Shown here: positions 34,800 to 43,817 of the stretch, in pieces | Position numbering within the stretch: the stretch's first letter is position 1 | Layout: the number at the start of each line of letters is the position of its first letter | DNA from: Methanofollis formosanus | GTDB taxonomy: Archaea > Halobacteriota > Methanomicrobia > Methanomicrobiales > Methanofollaceae | Assembly (NCBI RefSeq): GCF_019633745.1 | Contig: NZ_CP037968.1 | Span: forward strand, 1,928,789 to 1,992,788 | Direction of reading: 5' to 3' | DNA length: 64,000 nt | The notes under the pieces: model-generated | The model's input: only the letters and a program-made list of their open reading frames with translations | Told to the model about the DNA's origin: nothing | Database searches by the model: none | Program-made: the position numbers and the translations under genes

Positions 34800-35399
34800 A
34801 TGCCCGGAAAGATCATCGCTCTTCTGGGGAGTCCGGTGAGGGGGGGCAACACCGCGTATCTCTTCAACAAAGCGGTAAAAGGGGCCGAGGATGGGGGGTG
34901 CGAGGTCGAGAAGGTGACGGTTCCCTTTCTCAACTTCCAGCCCTGTATGGAGATCCTTCACTGTATGGCCCATGAGGATTGCCAGATGCAGGACGAGCTC
35001 ACGCCCTATTATCAGAAGTTCCGTGAGATGGACGGGCTGATCATCGCCACGCCGATCATGACGATGGGCATCCCCGGCAAACTCAAGTCGTTCATGGATC
35101 GCTTCCAGGTCTTTTATATGGCCAAATATATGCGGAACAACTCATTCATCACACCCGAACATCGGGCGAGGAGGAAGACGCTCTTCATCTGCATTTCAGG
35201 GATGGACCTGCCCGACAATTTCGACGGGGCGCTCCAGACGACGCAGGCCTTCTGCGAGATCATCGACTGTCCGTACTGGGACGGGGTCTTTCAGCGAGAT
35301 ATGGACCATGTCAGGGATATCAGGACGCGTCCCGAGGTGGTCGAGGCGGCGTACGAGAAAGGAAAAGAACTCTGCCGCCAGGTCAGGAGGGAAGACTGA
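34800..35399 (+). CDS. Flavodoxin-fold NADPH-dependent FMN reductase-like protein with altered cysteine motif
   Basis: A 199-residue protein of the same fold as the Isf pair at 29.5-30.8 kb: IALLGSPVRGGNTAYL at the N terminus and TPIMTMGIPGKLKSFMDR. Instead of the compact Isf motif it has CMEILHCMAHEDC, with five residues between each cysteine. A normal Isf cluster may therefore not form. It is divergent from the stress-protein group and shares its upstream region. It overlaps the convergent CDF gene by 17 bases. Confidence 0.85.
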   Translation: MPGKIIALLGSPVRGGNTAYLFNKAVKGAEDGGCEVEKVTVPFLNFQPCMEILHCMAHEDCQMQDELTPYYQKFREMDGLIIATPIMTMGIPGKLKSFMDRFQVFYMAKYMRNNSFITPEHRARRKTLFICISGMDLPDNFDGALQTTQAFCEIIDCPYWDGVFQRDMDHVRDIRTRPEVVEAAYEKGKELCRQVRRED

Positions 35400-36270
35400 C
35401 CCCGCCCTCCTCCTCCTTGCCGGGTTCGATGTGCACGATCACCTCTTTCATGCCGGGCACGGCAGCCATGATCGCCGCTTCGATCTCAAGCGTGAGGGCG
35501 TGCGAGGTCTCGACACTCATCCTGGGGTCGACGGTGACGTGGATGTCGGCGCGGAGGTCGCCAGCGCCGCCCCGGCACCGGAACCGGTGGTAGCCCTGGA
35601 CGCCGGCGACGGCGGTCACGGCCTCCCGCACCGCCTCCTCGCAGTTGACGGTGGCGGCGTCGGTGAGGATCATCCCGGCGTCCTTAAGGATGGAGAGCCC
35701 CATCTTCCCGATGATCGCCCCGATGGCCAGGGCGATGAGGGGGTCGGCGAGGGGGTAGCCCAGACAGACGAACCCGAACCCGGCCAGGACCGAGAGGGAG
35801 ACGAGGATGTCGCTCTGGGTGTGTTTCGAATCAGCGATGAGAAAACTGCTTCCCAACCGCTCGCCGGCCCGGCGTTCGTACCAGGCAACCAGGACGTTGA
35901 CGACGATCGTCGCCGCCATCACGCCGATGGTGAGCGTGGTGATCTGCGGAGCGGCGCCGGTGGTGATCCTGGCCAGTCCTTCGGTGATCACCCAGTAGGC
36001 GGTGAGGAGGAGGAGGCCGCCGACGACCAGGGTGCCCATGGTCTCGAACTTGGCATGGCCGTAGGGGTGATTCCTGTCCGGTGGCATGGCGGCGACGGTC
36101 ATGGCGGCGATCCCGATGATGTTGGAGACCGAGTCGAAGGTCGAGTGGAGGGCGTCGGCGACCATGGACATCGACCCGGCGAGGAGGCCGAAGACCGCCT
36201 TGGCCAGGGCGACGGTGATGTTGGCGATGAGGATGAGCCAGAGTACCCGCCTGGCCCGTGCGTACTGCAT
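35383..36270 (-). CDS. Cation diffusion facilitator transporter
   Basis: A 295-residue metal-cation exporter with six membrane helices in the first 200 residues. Metal ligands appear in ALHSTFDSVSN (helix 2) and DSKHTQSDI (helix 5). The cytoplasmic C-terminal domain has the RCRGGAGDLRADIHVTVDP stretch and HALTLEIEAAI. These proteins export zinc, iron, manganese or cobalt in exchange for protons. Specificity cannot be read from these motifs. Confidence 0.94.
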   Translation of the reverse strand: MQYARARRVLWLILIANITVALAKAVFGLLAGSMSMVADALHSTFDSVSNIIGIAAMTVAAMPPDRNHPYGHAKFETMGTLVVGGLLLLTAYWVITEGLARITTGAAPQITTLTIGVMAATIVVNVLVAWYERRAGERLGSSFLIADSKHTQSDILVSLSVLAGFGFVCLGYPLADPLIALAIGAIIGKMGLSILKDAGMILTDAATVNCEEAVREAVTAVAGVQGYHRFRCRGGAGDLRADIHVTVDPRMSVETSHALTLEIEAAIMAAVPGMKEVIVHIEPGKEEEGGVSLPS

Positions 36271-36305
36271 GTCTGGAGTAGGTTGACCTCTCGATATTTA
36301 GGGTT

Positions 36306-36965
36306 TCACAGGAGGCCACGCTCGCGCATGGAGAGGTGGTTTTTCCGGGTGAGGATGATGTGGTCGAGGACCCGGATCCCGAGGATCCCGGCGGCGTCAA
36401 GGAGTTGTCTGGTAATGGCGATGTCCTCGCGGCTGGGTTCCGGGGATCCCGAGGGATGGTTGTGGACGAAGACCACCGAGGCGGCACGGTCGGTGATGAC
36501 GTCGGCAAAGACCTCGCGGGGATGAACCGGGCTGTAGTTGAGGAGGCCTTTGGTGACGACGCGGTTGCCGACGACCTCGCCGGCGCCGTTGAGGGAGAGG
36601 CAGACGAAATATTCCTGTTTTCGCTCGGCAATGTGGCGGACGAGAGGGATGACATCTTCGGGCGTCGTGATCCGGACGTCGGCGGGGACGAACCGTCTTC
36701 TCGCGAGTTCGAAGGCGGCGGCGATCTGGGATGCCTTGGCGGCGCCGACGCCGGGTATGGCGAGGAGGTCGGCGTAGGCGGGGATGCCTTCCGCGGGAAG
36801 TGTCCTTTCGATCGCCCGTGCAACCTCGAAGACGTCATGACCGGGTCCGCCGCTCCCGATGATCGCGGCGATGAGTTCCCGGTCGGTGAGGGCCTCCGGC
36901 CCTCTGACGGCGATCTTCTCCCTGGGGCGGTCAAGGGCCGGAACTTCGGAGATCCGTTTCATCAT
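36306..36965 (-). CDS. radC: RadC-family protein (JAB/MPN domain)
   Basis: A 219-residue protein. The N-terminal helix-hairpin-helix half contains LDRPREKIAVRGPEALTDRE and IPGVGAAKASQI. The C-terminal JAMM metalloprotease-like half has FVHNHPSGSPEPSREDIAITR. Family members start MxxISExP-LDRPREK, so I start at 36965; ATGs at 36974, 36977 and 36962 are close alternatives. A TATATAAATG element about 25 bases upstream suggests a leaderless message. Despite its name a repair role is unproven. RadC is mainly a bacterial family. Confidence 0.9.
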   Translation of the reverse strand: MMKRISEVPALDRPREKIAVRGPEALTDRELIAAIIGSGGPGHDVFEVARAIERTLPAEGIPAYADLLAIPGVGAAKASQIAAAFELARRRFVPADVRITTPEDVIPLVRHIAERKQEYFVCLSLNGAGEVVGNRVVTKGLLNYSPVHPREVFADVITDRAASVVFVHNHPSGSPEPSREDIAITRQLLDAAGILGIRVLDHIILTRKNHLSMRERGLL

Positions 36966-37128
36966 CAGGGGCATCATCGGCAACAGGAGTATATAAATGT
37001 TTGAATATTGCCTGTTCGAAGTTTCAGGCGTTCGGAAATTATTCTGGCCGAATTGCCGGGCGTAACCCGGGCCTTTCTGGGCCCTGACGGCGGAAAGTAT
37101 TTTTAGCGGGCGCCCTGAAGGGATACTC

Positions 37129-37629
37129 ATGGCAACGATGGAGAACCTCATGGATGCATTTGCCGGGGAGTCGCAGGCGAACAGGAAATACCAGTCTTTC
37201 TCTGAGAAGGCAGACGAAGAAGGGTTCCCGAATGTCGCACGTATCTACCGTGCGGCGTCCAGGGCCGAGGCGATCCATGCCCGCCGGGAACTCAGCGTGA
37301 TGGGTGGGGTGAAGAGCACGGCCGAGAACCTGGAGGCGAGCATCGCCGGCGAGACCGAGGAGTTCACCGAGATGTACCCCGGTTTCATCGAGGCGGCGAA
37401 GCAGGAGGGAAACACCGAAGCGGCGGTCATCTTCACCCATGCGATGAAGGCCGAGCAGGTGCATGCCGGGCTGTACACGAAGGCCTCGGAGGCGTTGCGG
37501 GCCGGCAAGGACTTCGAGGGTGCCGAGGTGTTCCTCTGCCCGGTCTGCGGGAACATCGAGATCGGCAAACCCCCGGAGCGATGCCCGATCTGCGGGGTGC
37601 CGGGTGCGAAGTTTATGATGGTGGAGTGA
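37129..37629 (+). CDS. rbr: Rubrerythrin
   Basis: A 166-residue diiron peroxidase. Residues 1-130 are a four-helix bundle with the iron ligands in FAGESQANRKY, RAEAIHARRE, AGETEEFTEMYP and HAMKAEQVH. The C-terminal rubredoxin domain has CPVCGNIE and CPICG. It reduces hydrogen peroxide in anaerobes. The promoter, GTATTTTTAG at about 37097-37106, lies some 25 bases before the ATG. It is divergent from radC and close to the other oxidative-stress genes. Confidence 0.96.
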   Translation: MATMENLMDAFAGESQANRKYQSFSEKADEEGFPNVARIYRAASRAEAIHARRELSVMGGVKSTAENLEASIAGETEEFTEMYPGFIEAAKQEGNTEAAVIFTHAMKAEQVHAGLYTKASEALRAGKDFEGAEVFLCPVCGNIEIGKPPERCPICGVPGAKFMMVE

Positions 37630-37639
37630 AAGCTCTCCT

Positions 37640-37920
37640 GATTTTCTTTTTGAGTACGACCTCCTCGCCAGCGAAGGCGTCTTCTTTCGGCTTTGTAGAA
37701 ATCATCTTGATGGTTCTCTTCGACGGGGGGATTGCCGCCCCCCACCTCCCCCACGGCGAGGAGAGGCGGGGGCGGCAATGAAGTGATCGCCCTATGTGAT
37801 GTCCCGCTCTGAAGAGGGAACAAGGATCCGCGCACCCGAGACCACCAGGAAATTTCATCCTGTATGCTTGAGCTCCGGGCTGATGCTCGATTCTACAAGG
37901 CCTAGTTTTTGGGTATCATG
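37640..37920 (+). repeat. Dispersed intergenic repeat, copy F
   Basis: GGGGGGATTGCCGCCCCCCA at about 37725-37744 forms the hairpin. CCCACGGCGAGGAGAGGCGG at 37748-37767 and GGGGCGGCAATG follow. The end module at 37848-37908 reads AAATTTCATCCTGTATGCTT, GAGCTCCGGGCTGATGCTC and GATTCTACAAGGCC, matching copies C and G. It fills the gap between rubrerythrin and the second histidine kinase. A further A+T-rich stretch (37940-37980) is probably the promoter of that kinase. Confidence 0.7.
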
Positions 37921-38012
37921 GTTTTTTTGTGGTCCCGGGCATTCATACAAATTATAAACATAAATAGAAAGATATAATTCCCTCTACAAAGACCATCCGG
38001 GTGTGTTCTCAG

Positions 38013-39443
38013 ATGCAGGAAGAAGAGCATAACAGGTGGCCTATCGGTCATATCATGGTGGTAGACCGTGATGCTGATGTTTTAAGCCGGATTAGAGATA
38101 CGATCGGGTACGATGATACGCTCCCGATCGTCACCTGCCGGTCAGTGGACGAAGCACTGGCACACCTTGCAATCACTCCCTGTTACGCTGTTTTTGCCAG
38201 GTACCAGATGACAGATACCGACAGCCTCGCTTTCCTCAGGACAGTGCGGACCCGTCACCCGGATGTTCCTTTTATTTTCTTTGCCGGGACGGCACAGGAG
38301 GAGGAAATTGACGAGGCGTTCACATCAGGGAACGACCTCTTCCTTCCGACCATTAACGGGGATTCAGCACTCGAACCCCTCGTCCGTCGCCTCGCAGCAC
38401 AAAGGCAGACGGTGCGCCACCTCGGCATGGCGCGGATTGCCCTCGAACGCGCCGGCGATCTGGTCTTCTGGCTGGATGCCGATGGGAGGTTCGTCTATGT
38501 CAACGAGACGGCGTCTGCGCTCCTGGGTTACTCCCGGGAAGAGTTCATGGCAATGACGCTCGCCGATATCGATCCCGCTTTTCCGGCAGAGCGGTGGCCT
38601 GAGGGCTGGGAGGAGATGAAACGGCGCCGTCGTGTCTCCCATGAATCTTCCCACCTGACGAGGGGGGGGACGATGGTCCCGCTGGAGATCAGGGGAGAAT
38701 ACCTTCTTTTTGACGGCAGGGAATATCTCTGCGCCATTGCCAGGGATATTTCCGAACACAAACAGGCGATGGAGGCGGTGCAGGAGGCGAACAAGAAACT
38801 CAACCTCCTCTCCGGCATCACCCGCCACGATATCCTCAACCAGGTCACCGCTCTCTCCGGCTACCTCCACCTCCTCGGCCGGGAGGTGGCTGCCGCGGAC
38901 AACCCGAAGATGCAGGAGTATCTTGAGCGGTGCAAGGGAGCTGCAGAGACGATCCAGCGCCAGATCTCGTTTACCCGCGACTACGAGGCACTGGGCGTGC
39001 ACGGGCCGGCGTGGCAGTCGATGGATGAGGCGGTGCGGCGGGCGGCGGCCGCCGTCCTGCCTGCCGAGGTCGGCCTTCGGGCCGAGATCGGGGCGCTGGA
39101 GGTCTATGCAGACCCGATGCTGGAGAAGGTCTTCTTCAACCTCATGGAGAACGCCGTCCGTCATGGCGACGGCGTGACCGGGGTGCGGGTCGGGTTCTCA
39201 GGGGACGAGAGCGGGGGGATCATCGTGGTGGAGGACGACGGCGCCGGCGTCCCGGATGAGGAGAAGTCTTCGATCTTTGAAGTGGGGTTTGGCAGGAAGA
39301 GCGGAGGGTTCGGGCTCTTTCTGGTGCAGTCGATCCTGGCCATCACCGGAATGACGATCGCGGAAACCGGGCGGGAGGGCGAGGGGGCGCGCTTTGAGAT
39401 CAGGGTGCCGCCCGGGGGATACCGCGAGGGGAAGGGGTGGTAG
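38013..39443 (+). CDS. Cytoplasmic PAS histidine kinase with phosphorylation-defective receiver domain
   Basis: A 476-residue kinase. Residues 10-130 are receiver-like with IMVVDRDADVL and FIFFAGTAQEEE. The phosphate-accepting aspartate is replaced (VFARYQMTDTD), and the conserved lysine is a threonine (FLPTINGD). One PAS domain follows at about 140-250. TRHDILNQV near 270 carries the phosphoacceptor histidine. The ATPase domain shows MENAVRHG, DDGAGVP and GGFGLFLV. The ATG at 38013 is used here; a GTG at 38001 is possible. It is a shorter paralogue of the kinase at 30.8 kb. Confidence 0.9.
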   Translation: MQEEEHNRWPIGHIMVVDRDADVLSRIRDTIGYDDTLPIVTCRSVDEALAHLAITPCYAVFARYQMTDTDSLAFLRTVRTRHPDVPFIFFAGTAQEEEIDEAFTSGNDLFLPTINGDSALEPLVRRLAAQRQTVRHLGMARIALERAGDLVFWLDADGRFVYVNETASALLGYSREEFMAMTLADIDPAFPAERWPEGWEEMKRRRRVSHESSHLTRGGTMVPLEIRGEYLLFDGREYLCAIARDISEHKQAMEAVQEANKKLNLLSGITRHDILNQVTALSGYLHLLGREVAAADNPKMQEYLERCKGAAETIQRQISFTRDYEALGVHGPAWQSMDEAVRRAAAAVLPAEVGLRAEIGALEVYADPMLEKVFFNLMENAVRHGDGVTGVRVGFSGDESGGIIVVEDDGAGVPDEEKSSIFEVGFGRKSGGFGLFLVQSILAITGMTIAETGREGEGARFEIRVPPGGYREGKGW

Positions 39444-39508
39444 ACGACACTCTCTGTACCCATTGTACACGCATCTCTATCTTCGCCCCCCGCGAACCAT
39501 CTTCCACG

Positions 39509-40111
39509 ATGCACCGCATGGACGACGAGATCGATCTGATCAGAAACTACGTTGAGACGACCCTCCGGGCGTCGGGTTCCCACGGCTTCGACCACATCCT
39601 CCGGGTCACCCGCCTCTGCGAGGCGATCGGCCGGGTGGAGGGTGCCGATATGCGGGTGCTCATCCCGGCCGCTCTCTTCCACGATATCGCCCGACCTCTG
39701 GAGGAGGAGCGCGGGTTTTCCCATGAAGAGGAGGGGGCGCGGATCGCAGAAGACTATCTCAGGTCGGTCCGCTACGACACCGACCGCATCCCCCTGATCG
39801 CCCATGCCATCCGCACCCACCGCTACCGATCCACGGCAACGCCGGAGACCCTTGAGGCTAAGATCCTCTCTGACGCCGACAAACTCGACGCCCTCGGGGC
39901 GGTCGGCATCGCCCGGACCTTTCTGCGGGCCGGCGAACACGGCGGCGGGATCCAGGACGCCGTCGATCATATCGGGGATAAACTCCTGAAATTGAAGGGT
40001 TTGATGTACACCGACGGCGCCCGGCAGATCGCCGAAGAACGGCATGAATTACTCACCAGGTTTGTTGAGAACCTCGATGAGGAGATGCACGTCGGCGGCC
40101 GGTGTCGTTGA
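39509..40111 (+). CDS. HD-domain phosphohydrolase
   Basis: A 200-residue HD-superfamily protein. Metal-binding residues are in HGFDHILRV, LFHDIARP and SDADKLDALG. Related archaeal and bacterial proteins hydrolyse nucleotides or cyclic nucleotides, but the substrate is unknown. The ATG at 39509 and another at 39518 are both possible, without a clear ribosome site. The gene lies 65 bases after the histidine kinase on the same strand and might be cotranscribed with it. Confidence 0.85.
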   Translation: MHRMDDEIDLIRNYVETTLRASGSHGFDHILRVTRLCEAIGRVEGADMRVLIPAALFHDIARPLEEERGFSHEEEGARIAEDYLRSVRYDTDRIPLIAHAIRTHRYRSTATPETLEAKILSDADKLDALGAVGIARTFLRAGEHGGGIQDAVDHIGDKLLKLKGLMYTDGARQIAEERHELLTRFVENLDEEMHVGGRCR

Positions 40112-40170
40112 TCCGGGATGGCACCGCTCTCCCCACAACTCTTTTATCCATCCCACGCCACCCCCCTCCC

Positions 40171-41394
40171 ATGCCTGAAGTCACCGTCTACTCCACCAGA
40201 CAATGTCCCTACTGCCGGATGGTCAAGGCCTTCCTGGAAAAGCACGGGATCGAGTACCGGGACATCGACGCCGGCGCCGAGGAGAATGCGGCCGCCGACC
40301 TCTACCGCATCTCCGGCCAGCTGGGCGTGCCGGTCACCATCGTCGGCGAAGAAGTGATCGTCGGCTTCGACGCCCCGCGGCTCACTGAAGTTTTCGGGGC
40401 GGAAACCGGCGGCGACACCTTCGACGTCGTCATCCTCGGCGCCGGGCCCGCCGGGCTGACGGCCGCCGTCTACACCGCCCGAAAATCCCTTTCCACCCTT
40501 GTCATCTCCGAGAACATCGGGGGACAGGCCATGGAGAGCTGGGCCGTCGAGAACTATATGGGCTATCGGATGGTCACCGGCGAAGACCTGATGAACAGGT
40601 TCGAGGAACAGGCCAGGGGCGCCAACGTCCGTCTCGAACTCGACCGCGTCATCGGGGTGAGCAGAGCACCCGAAGGGCTCTTTGCCGTCTCTACCTATGC
40701 GGGCCAGACCTTCAAGGCCAGGAGCGTCATCGTCGCCACCGGCCGTCGTCCCCGCCGCCTCGGCGTCGAAGGCGAAGAGAAGTTCTGGGGCCGCGGCGTC
40801 TCGGTCTGCTCCACCTGCGACGGCCCCCTCTTCAAGGACAGGGACGTCGCCGTCGTCGGCGGCGGGAACTCCGCCGTCACCACCGCCCTGGAGATGGCCG
40901 GAATCGCCCGCCACGTTCACCTCATCGTCCGCTCCCAGGTCAGGGCCGACCCTCTCTATGCCGACCGTCTCGGAGAATACGAGAATGTCACGGTGCACAT
41001 GCCCTACACCGTGACCGGTCTCCTCGGCGAGGAGGTGCTCGCCGGCGTGCGGATCCGGGAAGCGAAAAGCGGGAAAGAGCGAAGACTCACGGTTGACGGC
41101 GTCTTTGCCGAGATCGGCCACGAACCCAACACCGCCGCCGTCAGGGATCTGATCAGCCTCAACGACCAGGCCGAGATCCTGGTGGACGAGAACTGCCGGA
41201 CCAACCGCCCCGGCATCTTTGCCGCCGGCGACGTCACCTCGGTGCGGGGCAAACAGATCATCATCGCCTCAGGCGAAGGTGCGAAGGCCGCCCTCGAGGC
41301 CCACGCCTACCTGATGGCTGGCGGAGCACAGGCCGCGGCAAAAGCCGCCGCCGCGCCGGCCCGCACCCCCCCGCTCATCCCGCCTCACCCCTGA
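40171..41394 (+). CDS. Glutaredoxin - thioredoxin reductase fusion
   Basis: A 407-residue two-domain protein. Residues 1-78 are a glutaredoxin-like domain with CPYC at 12-15 and the GVPVTIVGEEVIVGFD cis-proline region. Residues 88-390 are a thioredoxin-reductase-type flavoprotein: GAGPAGLTAAVY, active site CSTC, GGGNSAVTTALEMA and FAAGDVTS. The fused domain probably receives electrons from the reductase, as AhpF's N-terminal domain does. The C-terminal Ala/Pro tail is low complexity. CTTTTATCC lies about 26 bases before the ATG without a ribosome site, so the message is probably leaderless. Confidence 0.92.
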   Translation: MPEVTVYSTRQCPYCRMVKAFLEKHGIEYRDIDAGAEENAAADLYRISGQLGVPVTIVGEEVIVGFDAPRLTEVFGAETGGDTFDVVILGAGPAGLTAAVYTARKSLSTLVISENIGGQAMESWAVENYMGYRMVTGEDLMNRFEEQARGANVRLELDRVIGVSRAPEGLFAVSTYAGQTFKARSVIVATGRRPRRLGVEGEEKFWGRGVSVCSTCDGPLFKDRDVAVVGGGNSAVTTALEMAGIARHVHLIVRSQVRADPLYADRLGEYENVTVHMPYTVTGLLGEEVLAGVRIREAKSGKERRLTVDGVFAEIGHEPNTAAVRDLISLNDQAEILVDENCRTNRPGIFAAGDVTSVRGKQIIIASGEGAKAALEAHAYLMAGGAQAAAKAAAAPARTPPLIPPHP

Positions 41395-43366
41395 AAAGCG
41401 GGTCGACGCCGGCGACCTTCTCCTCGGGGCCGATGACCACGCAGACGTCTCCGGCCTCAAGCACCGTCTCCCCGCTCGGGGCGGAGAGGACGATGGTCCC
41501 CCGGCGGACAGCCAGAACCGTCACTCCGTAGCGCCGGCGCAGGTCGAGGTCGGCCAGACTCCGCCCCTCGGCCGGTGCTCCTTCCCCGACCCTGAGGCTC
41601 TCGATCTCTGCTCCGGGCTGGAAGAACCCGATGTCGTGGAGGCACGGCGCTTGCCTGGCCGTGGCCCTGAGGAAGCCGTAGCCCCCGGCCCGCACCTCGG
41701 CCGTGAACCGTTCAATCTCCTCTCTCGGCACCAGGTATGTGGTGAGGATCCTGGTGAAGATCTCGACCGAGGTCTCGAACTCGGCCGGGATCACCTCGTC
41801 GGCCCCGAGTCTGATGAGTTCCTCCATCTCGCTCACGTACCGGGTCCTGGCGATGATCCGGAGGTGGGGGTTTGCCCGTCTCGCCGTCGCCACCACCCGT
41901 CCGGTCGCCGATGGATCGGAGATGACGACGACGAGCGCCTTGGCCCGGCCGACGCCGGCATGCTCGAGAACCGCAGTCCTGGCCGCGTCGCCGTAATAGA
42001 TCGCTTCACCTCGTTCCCGTTCCTCGCGCACGGTCTCCGGGTTCATCTCGATGACAACGTACGGGATCCCGGCGGCCTGAGCGGCCCTGGCCACATGCCT
42101 GCCGCTGAGCCCGAACCCGACGATGACGATATGATCTCGCCGTGCCGGTTCTTCGGGGGGTGCCTCCCTGATGCTCCCTGTCCTGACCCGCTCAGGGAGG
42201 GGGAGGCGGCAGGAGCGGTCGGCGAGAGTCGGCGAGAGCCCGACGGTGAAGGGCGTGGCGATCATCGTGACCACCGCCACGGCCAGGAAGACCTGCTCGG
42301 CCCCGGCGCTGATGAGCCCGTATTCCATGCCTACGACTGAGAGGATGAACGAGAACTCTCCGATCTGGCTGAGTGCCGTGCCAGTGAGGACTGAGGTCTG
42401 GAGCGACGAGCCGATGAGGGAGGTGACGGCAGCGGCGACGACGCTCTTGCCCAGGATGACGGCGAGAGCGAGGGCCAGCACGGTCCCGGGATGAGCGACG
42501 ACGAACCCGAGGTCCAGGAGCATCCCGACCGAGACGAAGAAGAAACTGGTGAAGACATCCTTGAAGGGGAGGACCGTGCCGAGGGCTTCATGGGCGTATT
42601 CGGACTCCGAGATGATCAGCCCGGCGAGGAATGCGCCGAGGGAGAGGGAGAGCCCGGCGCTCTGGGTGAGCCAGGCGGTGAAGAGACAGACGACGATGAT
42701 GGAGAGGAGAAAGATCTCGCGGCTCCGCAGCCTGGCGGCATGGAAGAGGAGTTTTGGAACAAGCCACTTTGCCGAGACGACCACGTAGGCGATGAGCCCG
42801 GCCGAGGTGAGGAGGAAGGCCAGGACCGCCCCGGTGCCGGGTTCGCCGCCCTCCCCGGCGAGGAAGGGGACGAGGAGCATCATCGGGATGATGACCAGGT
42901 CCTGGAAGATGAGGATCCCGAGGGCGGTGCGGCCGTGTGGGCTCTCCACTTCTGAGCGTTCCTGGAGAAGCGAGAGGACGATGGCGGTGCTGGAGAGTGA
43001 GAGAAGAAACCCGAAGAAGATCGCATGGCCCGGTGCGAGCCCGAAGAAAAGGCCGGCCGCCGCAACTGCGAGGACGGTGAGGACCACCTGAAGGCTGCCG
43101 CCGACGAGCACGGCCCGGCGGATCCGCAGCAGGTGCTGGAACGAGAACTCCATCCCGATGGTGAAGAGGAGGAGGACCACCCCGAGTTCGGCGAGACTCT
43201 GGACGCTCTGGGGATCGTCGATGAGCCCGAGGGCGTGTGGCCCGGCGACCATCCCGGTGATGAGAAAACCGACGATGCCCGGGATCTTCAGCCGCGAGCA
43301 GAGAAAGAGAATGGCGATGGAGAGAGCGAAGATGACAATGATGTCGTTGAGGATCAGATCTTCCAT
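41375..43366 (-). CDS. CPA2-family cation/proton antiporter with TrkA domains
   Basis: A 663-residue transporter. About twelve membrane helices fill residues 5-385, with the family stretches GFLITGMVAGPHALGL, LFTIGMEFS and FQDLVIIPMML. A TrkA-N nucleotide-binding domain (HIVIVGFGLSGRHVARAA) follows near 405-525. A TrkA-C domain lies near 570-650. This is the KefB/C-like arrangement for potassium or sodium/proton exchange gated by NAD(H) or nucleotides. I start at the ATG at 43366 behind GGAG. It overlaps the convergent reductase fusion gene by 20 bases. Confidence 0.93.
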   Translation of the reverse strand: MEDLILNDIIVIFALSIAILFLCSRLKIPGIVGFLITGMVAGPHALGLIDDPQSVQSLAELGVVLLLFTIGMEFSFQHLLRIRRAVLVGGSLQVVLTVLAVAAAGLFFGLAPGHAIFFGFLLSLSSTAIVLSLLQERSEVESPHGRTALGILIFQDLVIIPMMLLVPFLAGEGGEPGTGAVLAFLLTSAGLIAYVVVSAKWLVPKLLFHAARLRSREIFLLSIIVVCLFTAWLTQSAGLSLSLGAFLAGLIISESEYAHEALGTVLPFKDVFTSFFFVSVGMLLDLGFVVAHPGTVLALALAVILGKSVVAAAVTSLIGSSLQTSVLTGTALSQIGEFSFILSVVGMEYGLISAGAEQVFLAVAVVTMIATPFTVGLSPTLADRSCRLPLPERVRTGSIREAPPEEPARRDHIVIVGFGLSGRHVARAAQAAGIPYVVIEMNPETVREERERGEAIYYGDAARTAVLEHAGVGRAKALVVVISDPSATGRVVATARRANPHLRIIARTRYVSEMEELIRLGADEVIPAEFETSVEIFTRILTTYLVPREEIERFTAEVRAGGYGFLRATARQAPCLHDIGFFQPGAEIESLRVGEGAPAEGRSLADLDLRRRYGVTVLAVRRGTIVLSAPSGETVLEAGDVCVVIGPEEKVAGVDPLFRGEAG

Positions 43367-43489
43367 GCAGGGACTCCTGATCATCTATCTCGATCGGATC
43401 TGAAGTACGTTTGCAGGGTTCCCTCTCCTTTCGACAGGGCGTGAGTGAGGAACGCCGCTCCATCGTCGCCTCTACCTATCCTCATCGTA

Positions 43490-43790
43490 GAGGGTAACCC
43501 CCGGCGTAAGCGTGTGGGAAGGCGTGCCGCCCTCATCGTGGAATCTTTCCTGGAATCGTGCACCAGGGGGCTTTGCCCCCCGGACCCCCCACGACGAAGA
43601 TAGGGACGGGGCGGCGATGGAGCGAGGTATCAACCAGTTCTCCTGTCTGAATATGGGAGATCAATCGACGAGAAATTTTCATCGCGTATGCCTGAGCCCC
43701 GGGTTCATGCTCAATTCTGCACAGCCCCATCCATAGCAATTTTTCATGCGGTATGCCCGAGGCGTGCTTTCGCATCATGCCTGCCCCACG
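43490..43790 (+). repeat. Dispersed intergenic repeat, copy G
   Basis: The first part, about 43498-43612, contains CGTGTGGGAAGGCGTGCCGC, GAATCTTTCCTGGAATCGTG, GGGGGCTTTGCCCCCCGGA and CCACGACGAAGATAGGGACG. It matches copy I in reverse (53330-53460). The second part, 43638-43726, runs from TCTCCTGTCTGAATATGGGA to AATTCTGCACAGCC and matches copy C. A third partial module, GTATGCCCGAGGCGTGCTTT at 43751-43770, resembles the tail of copy D. It lies between two genes transcribed away from and towards it. Confidence 0.74.
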
Positions 43791-43817
43791 GAGCAAAAAA
43801 AGATAAAAGGTGACGGT

